The notes under the pieces were generated by a model. It ran no database searches. It was given only the letters and a program-made list of their open reading frames with translations, and was not told the origin of the DNA. A program made the position numbers and the translations under genes. Positions 14,326 through 25,789 of a DNA stretch of 64,000 nt are shown piece after piece. The stretch is from the NCBI RefSeq assembly GCF_030063305.1, contig NZ_JASISV010000002.1, positions 124,001 through 188,000 of the forward strand, in the 5' to 3' direction. The DNA comes from Salinibacterium sp. G-O1 (GTDB lineage Bacteria > Actinomycetota > Actinomycetes > Actinomycetales > Microbacteriaceae). Positions within the stretch are counted from its first letter, which is position 1; every line of letters starts with the position of its first letter.

Positions 14326-15135
14326 TTAGACGGAATCGTTCGCGAAGTCGCCGATGCGAGCGGTGCGCATGACCCGTTCGAGCAGCTGATCAAAGTTGCG
14401 TGCCATTTCCTGAGCACTTTCACCGGGCCAGACATGCAGGGGCTTTGCGGCGCCCTGAGCCTGCTGCAGCGATGTGCGCTCCGGGAGCTGAGGGCTGAGA
14501 ACGAGCGGCCCGAACATGTCGCGCAGCTCCTTGATCCTGAACTGGTGCTCGAGTGACTGCGACCGGAGGCGGTTGACGATGATGCCCAGCGGCTGGAGTC
14601 GCGGTGAGAGGCCTCGTCTGATCTCCTCGATCGCCCTCAGTGCGCGGTCGGCGGCGGCGACGGAGAAGAGTCCAGGCTCGGTCACAATCGCGACCCGGTC
14701 GCTGGCGGCCCATGCGGTGCGCGTGAGCGCGTTGAGCGAGGGTGCACAGTCGATGAGCACGAGGTCGTAGTCGGCCTCGACGTGAGCGAGAGCCTCTTCA
14801 AGCTTCCAGATGTCGCGGATGCTCGGATGCGGACCATCGAAGTTGATCGCAGACGGCGAGCCGATGAGCACATCCACCGTTCCGGGTCGCCCCTTGGTCC
14901 AGCCGCTGGGCGCTATGGCTGCCCGCACGATCTTTTCCTTGGGGGAGGCGAGGACGTCGGCGATGTTCAGATGCCCGCCCACCTCGATATCCATCCCGGT
15001 CGAGACATCGGACTGTGGGTCAAGGTCGACGACGAGGGTTCGGACACCACGGGCGAACGCGGCCGAGGCCAGCCCGAGCGTCACGGTGGTCTTTCCCACG
15101 CCCCCCTTGAGGGAGCTGACGCTGAGTACATGCAC
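14326..15135 (-). CDS. ParA/MinD-like ATPase
   Basis: 269 residues from a GTG at 15135; another GTG at 15156 in the same frame would add seven residues. The choice follows the usual VHVLSVSSLKGGVGKT start of this family and a TANNNT box (TATCGT) eight bases ahead. The deviant Walker A (KGGVGKTT) sits near residues 10-17, with LVVDLDPQSDVSTG as the switch I region and VLIDCAPSLNALTRTA as the Walker B-like motif. No ParB or oriC gene lies nearby, so this is an orphan ParA rather than the chromosomal copy. It transcribes away from pyruvate carboxylase. Confidence 0.9.
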   Translation of the reverse strand: MHVLSVSSLKGGVGKTTVTLGLASAAFARGVRTLVVDLDPQSDVSTGMDIEVGGHLNIADVLASPKEKIVRAAIAPSGWTKGRPGTVDVLIGSPSAINFDGPHPSIRDIWKLEEALAHVEADYDLVLIDCAPSLNALTRTAWAASDRVAIVTEPGLFSVAAADRALRAIEEIRRGLSPRLQPLGIIVNRLRSQSLEHQFRIKELRDMFGPLVLSPQLPERTSLQQAQGAAKPLHVWPGESAQEMARNFDQLLERVMRTARIGDFANDSV

Positions 15136-15257
15136 GAGTAACGACGATACCTTCACTACTGTTGAAGAACCTAAAAGGAGTCGAAATTTAAGGCATCTGC
15201 TTGGGTAATTGCCAGCGTCGTGCTCCCATATGCTGGGCAGCGTCAGGAAAGGACCGG

Positions 15258-18656
<3,399 letters not shown>

Positions 18657-18754
18657 GCGAGACCGATAGGTCTACTCTCAGCAAGCGCAGAGGTGAGGAT
18701 AATATCGAATTCTGACCCGGTAAAGTTGGGTGTTTGCACCGAAAGGGATCGACC

Positions 18755-20173
18755 TTGGTTAACAGCCGCACCACCAACGAGGACGCCGCGTCGGCGGAGT
18801 CGATCGATTCCTTCGACGACGATGACGTGACGACGGCAGAGGTTCAGGACGACGCCGAGCTCGAAGACGACGAATCTGACGAGTCCGACGAGATTGACGA
18901 GTCCGAGTCCGAGTCCGAGTCCGAGGCTGTGACCGAGCTCGCCCGGGTTGAGCCGACGACCGAAAGCGTGACGTTCACGATGTCGCTGCCCGTGCAGGTG
19001 CATGTCACTCCAGACGACGAGGCGGCGGTCTCAATCTCCGAAGTCGCCATCAATCCGGACTATATGGATGTTTCGGGCCCCGCCACAACAACCGTGACCA
19101 TGGTGGCCGATGAGGTTGCCACGATGCCCGAGGGTGCGGTTGAAGAAGTCGTCATCCCTGCCCTCCCGGCGCCTGATGATGTCTACACCCGCCGCGGTCG
19201 CCAGCGTGGAGAAATCTCAGCTCGACCTGAGCCTGCCACCATGCTCACCGCCGAGCGCCTGATCGTCCAGGGAAAGGGCCGAAAAAAGTCGGCCCCTGAG
19301 GGTTTCTGGCAGCATCTTCTGTATACGGCGACGTTCCATGGGGTGAACGTTGGAGACTCGTACGCTGTGCGCCACCGCAAATCCATCGACGCCCGGATCA
19401 GCAAGAATTTCGAAGGCGGCACGAGGTTCGTGGCCGTCCTGACCCGCAAGGGTGGTGTGGGTAAGACCACCATTTCTGCGCTGCTGGGGATGGCCATGGC
19501 CGACGTTCGCGACGACCGCGTCATCGCCATCGACGCCAACCCCGACCGCGGCACGCTCGCGGAGCGCATCACCAGAAACACGCGAGCTACAGTTCGGGAT
19601 GTCATCACCCGTGCCCGTTCCGTCACCACCTTCAGCGAGTTCCAAACGCTGATCTCGCGGGACGAAACAAGAATGGACGTGCTCGCCTCCGACGCGGACC
19701 CGACGGTCTCCGAGGCCTTCGACGAAGATGACTACAACGTCGTCGCTGACATCGCCGAGCGCTTCTACTCGGTGGCGATCACCGACTGCGGAACAGGGAT
19801 GCTGCACTCCGCAATGAGCGCGACCCTCCAGCGGGCAGATTCCATCATCATCGTTTCGGGCGGCAGCGTCGACGAGGCGAGGCTTGCGTCTGAGACACTG
19901 ACCTGGCTGGAGTCCAACGGGTATCCCGAACTGGTCAAGAACGCCGTCGTGGCCCTCAACACCGCCACACAGGGCACCAACCTCGTGAAACTCGAAGAGA
20001 TCGAGGCGCACTTCCAGTCGCGCGTCAGGGCCATCGCCCGCATCCCGTATGACCCGACACTCGCCACGGGCTCGGTGATCAGGTACCTCTCGCTGAAGTC
20101 GAACACGCGCAACGCTGCGCGGGAGCTGGCCGCCATCGTTGTCGATGGCCTCGACGAGCAACGGGCATCCTGA
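18755..20173 (+). CDS. MinD/ParA-like ATPase with acidic N-terminal extension
   Basis: 472 residues from a TTG at 18755, chosen because AAAGGGA lies six bases before it; an upstream TTG at 18734 has none. Residues up to about 60 are low-complexity and acidic (EDDESDESDEIDESESESE), encoded partly by a GTCCGA repeat. The C-terminal half carries the deviant Walker A (LTRKGGVGKTT), VIAIDANPDRG and the DCGTGMLHSAMSATLQ region. The overall pattern resembles the EspI-like MinD ATPases found with ESX (type VII) secretion loci, but no ESX genes are visible here, so no such role is claimed. TAAAGT at 18721 could be its -10. The deformylase gene follows after four bases. Confidence 0.82.
   Translation: MVNSRTTNEDAASAESIDSFDDDDVTTAEVQDDAELEDDESDESDEIDESESESESEAVTELARVEPTTESVTFTMSLPVQVHVTPDDEAAVSISEVAINPDYMDVSGPATTTVTMVADEVATMPEGAVEEVVIPALPAPDDVYTRRGRQRGEISARPEPATMLTAERLIVQGKGRKKSAPEGFWQHLLYTATFHGVNVGDSYAVRHRKSIDARISKNFEGGTRFVAVLTRKGGVGKTTISALLGMAMADVRDDRVIAIDANPDRGTLAERITRNTRATVRDVITRARSVTTFSEFQTLISRDETRMDVLASDADPTVSEAFDEDDYNVVADIAERFYSVAITDCGTGMLHSAMSATLQRADSIIIVSGGSVDEARLASETLTWLESNGYPELVKNAVVALNTATQGTNLVKLEEIEAHFQSRVRAIARIPYDPTLATGSVIRYLSLKSNTRNAARELAAIVVDGLDEQRAS
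18901..18924 (+). repeat. GTCCGA hexanucleotide repeat inside a coding region
   Basis: Four tandem copies encode the Ser-Glu tract in the acidic N-terminus of the ATPase. Its unit of six bases keeps the reading frame when copy number changes. Confidence 0.75.
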
Positions 20174-20177
20174 ATCA

Positions 20178-20669
20178 ATGACGGAACGACAGATTCGCGT
20201 TTTCGGCGATCCAGTTTTGCGCTCTGCCTGTGACCCCGTAAGGGTCGGAGACCCCAGGGCGACCGCGTTGGTCGATGACCTGATCGAGACCGTGACGCTG
20301 CCCGGCCGAGCGGGTGTCGCAGCCAATCAGATCGGTGTCAGCCTCAGGGCGTTCAGCTACAACATCGACGGCGTGATCGGCTACATCATCAACCCCACCC
20401 TCGTCGAAGTTTCCGGCGAGGCTGAGCTCGTCGACGAGGGCTGTCTCTCGGTGCCCGGGTTTTACTTCCCTCGCCTGCGCCACCCGTTCGCGAGGGTAAC
20501 CGGGGTGGATCTTGACGGTAACCCGGTCGAACTCAGCGGCGACGGCCTCATGGCACAGGCGCTCCAACATGAGACCGATCACCTCGACGGCCATCTGTTC
20601 ATTGAGGGACTCGAGCCCGCGGCAAAGAAAGAGGCCATGCGGTTGATCCGCATGGCCCCCTGGTACTAA
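20178..20669 (+). CDS. def: peptide deformylase
   Basis: 163 residues with all three deformylase motifs: GVAANQIG (46-53, with Val in place of the usual Leu), EGCLSVPG (87-94) and HETDH (131-135), giving the Cys and two His metal ligands and the catalytic Glu. It removes the formyl group from new N-termini in the cytoplasm. The ATG at 20178 follows the preceding ATPase stop by four bases, so the two are probably co-transcribed; an in-frame upstream start would overlap the ATPase. It converges on the acyl-CoA ligase gene. Confidence 0.95.
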   Translation: MTERQIRVFGDPVLRSACDPVRVGDPRATALVDDLIETVTLPGRAGVAANQIGVSLRAFSYNIDGVIGYIINPTLVEVSGEAELVDEGCLSVPGFYFPRLRHPFARVTGVDLDGNPVELSGDGLMAQALQHETDHLDGHLFIEGLEPAAKKEAMRLIRMAPWY

Positions 20670-20681
20670 TTTCTTCTGGCG

Positions 20682-22514
20682 CTACTGGCTCAGCGAGATG
20701 CCTTCTGTCTCGGGCGCGCCGGCCGCGGAGTACATGCTCTCGATCGAGTCAGCGAAATCCTTCAGGATCACGTTGCGCTTGATGCTCATCTTCGGCGTCA
20801 AATGACCACTTGCTTCGGTCAGTTCCGCATCGAGGAGTGTGAACTTGCGGATGGATTCCGCTCGCGAGACCTGTGAGTTCGCGGCATCGACTGCTGACTG
20901 CACCTCTGCCATCACCTTTGGGTTGGTGACCGCCTCGGCGAGGGACATTGACGCATCGAGCCCGTTGTTGTTCAGCCACACCGGCAGCATCTCGTCGTCG
21001 AGGGTGATGAGAGCGGCGATGAACGGCTTCTGATCGCCGACCACGATGACCTGGCCGATGATCGGATTGGCCCTGATGGGATCTTCGAGAACCGCCGGAG
21101 CGACCTTCTTGCCACCCGCGGTCGCAATGATCTCTTTTTTGCGCCCGGTGATTTCGAGGTAGCCGTCGTCGTCGATCACTCCGATGTCACCCGTGCGGAA
21201 CCACTCGCCGTCGAAAGACTCGGCAGTGGCGGCCTCGTTGTTCCAGTAGCCGGCGAAGATGTCGACACCCTTCGCCTGGATTTCACCGTCTTCAGCGATG
21301 CGCACCGAAACTCCGGGGAGCGGCGGGCCGACCTTGCCGATCTTGAAGTTGGACGCGAGGTTGACCGAGATGGGCGCCGTGGTCTCGGTGAGGCCGTAGC
21401 CCTCGAGGATCGTGAGGCCGAGGCTGCGGTAGAAGTGCCCGAGTCGTAGGCCCAGGGGAGCGGAACCTGAGACGGCATATTTCACGCGACCACCGAGAGC
21501 CGCACGAATCTTGCTCAGCACGAGCCGGTCAAACACCGCGAACTGGATCTTGAGCCCCAAGGGAACATTGCCAGCGTCGACAGCCTTGGAGTGAGCGATG
21601 GCCACCTGGGCGGCCTTGCGGAAGATCTTGCCCTTGCCGCCGGCCTCAGCCTTCTGTTCTGACGAGTTGTACACCTTCTCGAAGACGCGGGGTACGGCGA
21701 GCAGGAAGGTCGGCTTGAACGAGCCCATGGAGGGCAGAAGCTGCTTCGTGTCTGCCTGATGACCGACCTTCACGCCACCGTGCACCGACAGCACCGCGAT
21801 GAAGCGGGCAAAGATGTGAGCCATGGTGATAAAGAGCAGGGTGCTCGACTCCGGGTTCACGACCTCAGGGATCGCCTTGGCCGCATTGCGGCAGGTCTCA
21901 ACGAAGTTGGCATGGGTCAGGACGCAGCCCTTGGGCTTGCCCGTGGTTCCCGACGTGTAGATGAGGGTGGCCAGATCGGCGCCGGTGGCGAGATTGCGGC
22001 GGCGTTCGATTTCTTCGTCAGGAACGCCGACGCCCGATGCGGCCAGTTTGTCGAGGTCACCGACGTCGATCTTCCAGGTGTGGGACACCGCGGGAACTTC
22101 GTCACGGATCTCGTCAAAACGGGCGAAGTGATCAGCCGTTTCGGTGATCATGCCCTTTGCGCCTGAATCGGTCAGGTTCCACAGGATCTGGCTGGGTGCG
22201 GAGGTGTCGTAGATCGGCACGAGCACTGCACCGGCGAACCAGACGGCGAAGTCAATCAGGCTCCACTCATAGCTGGTCTTGCACATGATTCCGATCCTGT
22301 CTCCAGGCTCGACTCCTGCGGCGACGAACCCCTTCGAGAGGGCTTTCACCTGCGCGAGAAATTCGGCAGCTGTGACATCGGACCAGCCACCATCGTCGGT
22401 GGGGATCGAAAACAAGGCACGATCGGGGGTCGCTTTGACTCTCTCGATGAGCAGATCGGTTGTGTTGGCTGAAGGGTCAGCTTCTACTAGGGCGGGGACG
22501 TCGAACTGTTGCAC
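20682..22514 (-). CDS. long-chain fatty-acid-CoA ligase (FadD15-like)
   Basis: 610 residues from a GTG at 22514, preceded by AAAGGAG at good distance. An earlier frame start at 22745 would extend it into upstream sequence without family similarity. The adenylation core has LIYTSGTTGKPKGCVLTH (the P-loop-like motif), GYGLTETTAP and WFRTGDIGVIDDDGYLEITGRKKE, as in FadD15-type acyl-CoA synthetases and related AMP-ligases. It joins a fatty acid to CoA with ATP at the membrane. It diverges from the ROK kinase gene; a FadD15-like gene is also near aroG and pknL in mycobacteria. Confidence 0.93.
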   Translation of the reverse strand: MQQFDVPALVEADPSANTTDLLIERVKATPDRALFSIPTDDGGWSDVTAAEFLAQVKALSKGFVAAGVEPGDRIGIMCKTSYEWSLIDFAVWFAGAVLVPIYDTSAPSQILWNLTDSGAKGMITETADHFARFDEIRDEVPAVSHTWKIDVGDLDKLAASGVGVPDEEIERRRNLATGADLATLIYTSGTTGKPKGCVLTHANFVETCRNAAKAIPEVVNPESSTLLFITMAHIFARFIAVLSVHGGVKVGHQADTKQLLPSMGSFKPTFLLAVPRVFEKVYNSSEQKAEAGGKGKIFRKAAQVAIAHSKAVDAGNVPLGLKIQFAVFDRLVLSKIRAALGGRVKYAVSGSAPLGLRLGHFYRSLGLTILEGYGLTETTAPISVNLASNFKIGKVGPPLPGVSVRIAEDGEIQAKGVDIFAGYWNNEAATAESFDGEWFRTGDIGVIDDDGYLEITGRKKEIIATAGGKKVAPAVLEDPIRANPIIGQVIVVGDQKPFIAALITLDDEMLPVWLNNNGLDASMSLAEAVTNPKVMAEVQSAVDAANSQVSRAESIRKFTLLDAELTEASGHLTPKMSIKRNVILKDFADSIESMYSAAGAPETEGISLSQ

Positions 22515-22633
22515 GGCAACTCCTTTGGCACCGGTCGGGGCTTTGGCGCCCAGTCTACGGGGCGATTCGGGACATTCGCGGGCATTTGGAGCCGCGACGG
22601 AGAGCTTTTGGGCGGCCGCGTCGCTCTCGTGGG

Positions 22634-22639
22634 TAAACT
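22634..22639 (+). promoter_or_regulatory. putative -10 box of the ROK kinase gene (leaderless)
   Basis: TAAACT, eight bases before the GTG at 22648; no ribosome site is visible. Confidence 0.45.
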
Positions 22640-22647
22640 CATCCATC

Positions 22648-23592
22648 GTGCAAGCCATAGGAATTGACATCGGTGGAACCAAGATCGCTGGCGCCGTCGT
22701 GACCGAGGACGGCCTCATCGTTGATGAGGAGAGAGTTGCCACCAATGCTGGCGACTCAGAAGCAATCGTCGACGCTGTGGTCGAGATGGTGCAGAGCCTC
22801 GCCAGTCGCCATCAGATCGCCGCGGTGGGTGTCGCGGCGCCCGGATTTATCGACGTAGAGCAGTCGACCGTCTATTACACGCCCAATATCAACTGGCGAA
22901 ACGAGCCGCTGCGGGATCGTCTCACGCAGAGACTCGCCCTCCCTGTGACAATCGACAACGACGCGAACGCCGCAGGGTGGGCCGAATACAGGTTCGGCGC
23001 CGGGCGGACCGTCAGCGACATGACCATGCTGACCATCGGCACGGGCGTCGGTGGTGCCATTGTCACGCGCGGCGGCCTGTTCCGCGGAGGCTTCGGCACC
23101 GGGGCCGAAATCGGCCACATGCGCATCGTTCCCGACGGACTGCCCTGTGGCTGTGGGGCCCGAGGATGCATTGAGCAATATGGTTCGGGTCGTGCCCTGC
23201 TCAGAATGGCGAATGAGATAGCGGATGTCGGCGGAATTGGCCTGCCGCTGGCGGAGGCCAGACGTCTTGAGGGCGAGCTTGACGGCAGCATCCTCGGTGC
23301 GTTCATCTCCGAGGGAGACCCGGGAGCGCTTCGTGCACTCGAGCAGCTCGGACATTGGCTCGGGCAGGCGTGTGCTTCGCTGAGCGCGGTGCTCGACCCC
23401 GAAATGTTCGTGTTCGGCGGGGGAGTCTCGGTCGCCGGTGACCTGCTGCTCGATCCGATCCGTGATTCCTATCGAGAGAACCTGCCGGCCCGTGGATATC
23501 ACCCCGAGCCGCAGTTCGTGATCGCCGAGCTCGTGAATAACGCCGGAGTGGTCGGCGCCGCGGATCTTGCGCGATTGAGTGTGCTCGCCTGA
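22648..23592 (+). CDS. glk: ROK family glucokinase
   Basis: 314 residues from a GTG at 22648. The N-terminal phosphate-binding motif IGIDIGGTK (residues about 4-12) and the zinc-binding motif CGCGARGCIEQYGSG are those of the ROK family (CxCGxxGCxE). NDANAAGWAE is the conserved sugar-binding region and ends in the catalytic-Asp region. It phosphorylates glucose with ATP, the first glycolytic step in these bacteria. It diverges from the acyl-CoA ligase and is followed 66 bp downstream by the acyltransferase. The sugar preference is inferred from the family. Confidence 0.9.
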   Translation: MQAIGIDIGGTKIAGAVVTEDGLIVDEERVATNAGDSEAIVDAVVEMVQSLASRHQIAAVGVAAPGFIDVEQSTVYYTPNINWRNEPLRDRLTQRLALPVTIDNDANAAGWAEYRFGAGRTVSDMTMLTIGTGVGGAIVTRGGLFRGGFGTGAEIGHMRIVPDGLPCGCGARGCIEQYGSGRALLRMANEIADVGGIGLPLAEARRLEGELDGSILGAFISEGDPGALRALEQLGHWLGQACASLSAVLDPEMFVFGGGVSVAGDLLLDPIRDSYRENLPARGYHPEPQFVIAELVNNAGVVGAADLARLSVLA

Positions 23593-23658
23593 TCAATCGA
23601 GCCTGAGGCCCAGCGTGGCGGCATTAGAGTAGAGATTTCCCGGTCGGAGGTTGGTGCG

Positions 23659-24348
23659 ATGTTCTACTGGTTCATGAAGAACCTGGTGGCTGGACCGCTG
23701 ATTAAGACGGTTTTCCGCCCCTGGATCGTCGGGCTCGAGAACATCCCCAAGACCGGCGGCGTCATCCTGGCCAGCAACCACCTGTCGTTCATCGACTCCG
23801 TGTTCCTGCCGCTGCTCATCGACCGCCGAATCTACTTCCTCGCAAAGAGTGACTACTTCACGGGCAAGGGCTTCAAGAATTGGGCGACGAAGCATTTCCT
23901 GCTCGGCACCGGGATGCTGCCCATCGATCGATCTGGCGGCAAGGCCTCAGAGGCGTCGCTGAACACCGGGCTTGCCGTCATCGCGAAAGGGAATGTGCTC
24001 GGGATCTACCCGGAAGGCACCCGCAGCCCCGACGGCAAGATGTATCGCGGCCGCACGGGTGTGGCCCGCATGATTCTCGAGGGACACGTTCCCGTCGTTC
24101 CCGTCGCCATGGTCGACACCGAGAAGGTCATGCCGATCGGAAGCAAGCTTCCCAAAGTCCGCCGCGTCGGCGTCATCTTCGGCGAGCCACTCGATTTCTC
24201 CCGCTTTGAGGGCATGGAGAGCGACAGGTTCATCCTGCGCTCCATCACTGACGAGATCATGTACGAACTCAGCCGAATCAGCGGCCAGGAATATGTGGAC
24301 GTGTACGCAAGTTCCGTCAAGGAGAAGAAGGCTTCTCGAAGCCGATAG
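23659..24348 (+). CDS. PlsC-type 1-acylglycerol-3-phosphate acyltransferase
   Basis: 229 residues. The NHLSFIDSVFLP motif at 40-51 supplies the catalytic His-x4-Asp pair of the PlsC family, and YPEGTRSPDG near 114-123 is the second block. An N-terminal hydrophobic stretch (FYWFMKNLVAGPLI) associates with membrane. Expected to acylate lysophosphatidic acid in phospholipid synthesis; other acyl acceptors cannot be excluded. GGAGGT lies 7 bases before the ATG, and TAGAGAT upstream is a -10 candidate. It precedes aroG; mycobacteria have a similar acyltransferase (Rv2182c) near aroG. Confidence 0.9.
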   Translation: MFYWFMKNLVAGPLIKTVFRPWIVGLENIPKTGGVILASNHLSFIDSVFLPLLIDRRIYFLAKSDYFTGKGFKNWATKHFLLGTGMLPIDRSGGKASEASLNTGLAVIAKGNVLGIYPEGTRSPDGKMYRGRTGVARMILEGHVPVVPVAMVDTEKVMPIGSKLPKVRRVGVIFGEPLDFSRFEGMESDRFILRSITDEIMYELSRISGQEYVDVYASSVKEKKASRSR

Positions 24349-24418
24349 GCTTTGCGGGGCTTTGCGCCCCAGTCCGATCCTGATTCGCCAGTATTCGTCA
24401 CAGCTAAGGAAACATCTC

Positions 24419-25789
24419 GTGGTTGACCCGTCCGAACCCGTAGTACTCGCCGATCCCGACGTGATCGCGGGTATGGATTACTGGCGGACGCTCCCCATCA
24501 AGCAGCAGCCCAGCTGGCCCAATCCCGACGCTGTCGGCGCCGCATCGGCCAAGATCGCGAGCCTGCCGCCCCTGGTGTTCGCCGGCGAGGTCGACGTGCT
24601 GCGTGAGCGCCTGGCACGGGCAGCACAGGGTGACGCGTTCCTGCTGCAGGGTGGCGACTGCGCAGAGACGTTCGCCGGGGCCACGGCCCAGAACATCAGG
24701 GACAGGGTCAAGACGATCCTCCAGATGGCAGTCGTGCTCACCTACGGTGCTTCCAAGCCCATCATCAAGATGGGCCGTATGGCTGGCCAGTTCGCGAAGC
24801 CGCGCTCAAGCGAAACCGAAACCAGGGGCGACGTCACCCTGCCCGCGTACCGCGGCGATATCGTCAACGGCTTCGACTTCACCCCGGAATCGCGGGAGGC
24901 TGACCCTGCGCGCCTCGTCGAGGGCTACCACACCGCAGCATCCACGCTCAATCTTGTTCGCGCATTCACGCAGGGTGGCTTCGCCGACCTGCGCCAGGTG
25001 CACTCATGGAACAAGGGCTTCGCTCAGAACCCGGCAAACCATGCGTACGAGAAGGTCGCTGGCGAGATCGACAGGGCGATCAAGTTCATGGAGGCTGCCG
25101 GCGCCGACTTCGACGAGTTGAAGCGCGTCGAGTTCTACTCCAGCCACGAGGGTCTGCTCATGGACTACGAGCGCCCCATGACCCGCATCGACTCACGCAC
25201 GGGAACGCCGTACAACACCAGTGCCCACTTCCTCTGGATCGGAGAGCGAACCCGCGATCTCGATGGTGCCCACGTCGACTACTTCTCTCGCGTTCGCAAC
25301 CCCATCGGTGTTAAGCTCGGGCCGTCGACGAGTGCTGATGACATGGAGCGGCTGATCGACAAGCTTGACCCGAACCGCGAGCCCGGTCGACTGACCTTCA
25401 TCACCCGGATGGGTGCCGGCAAGGTTCGCGACGCGCTGCCCCCGCTTCTCGAAGCGATCAAGGGCATGGATGCCACGCCGCTGTGGGTTTCCGACCCGAT
25501 GCACGGTAACGGACTCACCACCCCCAACGGCTACAAGACCCGTCGCTTCGACGATGTCGTCGACGAGGTCAAGGGATTCTTCGAAGCACACAGTGCTGCG
25601 GGAACCTACCCAGGTGGAATCCACATCGAGCTCACCGGTGACGACGTCACAGAGTGCCTTGGCGGCTCCGAGCAGATCGACGAGGCGACCCTGGCGACCC
25701 GCTACGAGTCGCTGTGCGACCCGCGACTGAACCACATGCAGTCGCTCGAGCTGGCGTTCCTCGTGGCCGAGGAACTGACCGCCTTCTAG
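24419..25789 (+). CDS. aroG: class II 3-deoxy-7-phosphoheptulonate synthase
   Basis: 456 residues from a GTG at 24419 with AAGGAAA upstream. The sequence belongs to the class II DAHP synthases of actinobacteria: WRTLPIKQQPSWP near the N-terminus, LLQGGDCAETF, KMGRMAGQFAKPRSS, and LWVSDPMHGNG with the metal-binding residues. It joins phosphoenolpyruvate and erythrose 4-phosphate at the entry to the shikimate pathway. A much longer frame extends upstream through plsC but is not coding. The 3' end overlaps the pknL 3' end by four bases in opposite orientation. Confidence 0.96.
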   Translation: MVDPSEPVVLADPDVIAGMDYWRTLPIKQQPSWPNPDAVGAASAKIASLPPLVFAGEVDVLRERLARAAQGDAFLLQGGDCAETFAGATAQNIRDRVKTILQMAVVLTYGASKPIIKMGRMAGQFAKPRSSETETRGDVTLPAYRGDIVNGFDFTPESREADPARLVEGYHTAASTLNLVRAFTQGGFADLRQVHSWNKGFAQNPANHAYEKVAGEIDRAIKFMEAAGADFDELKRVEFYSSHEGLLMDYERPMTRIDSRTGTPYNTSAHFLWIGERTRDLDGAHVDYFSRVRNPIGVKLGPSTSADDMERLIDKLDPNREPGRLTFITRMGAGKVRDALPPLLEAIKGMDATPLWVSDPMHGNGLTTPNGYKTRRFDDVVDEVKGFFEAHSAAGTYPGGIHIELTGDDVTECLGGSEQIDEATLATRYESLCDPRLNHMQSLELAFLVAEELTAF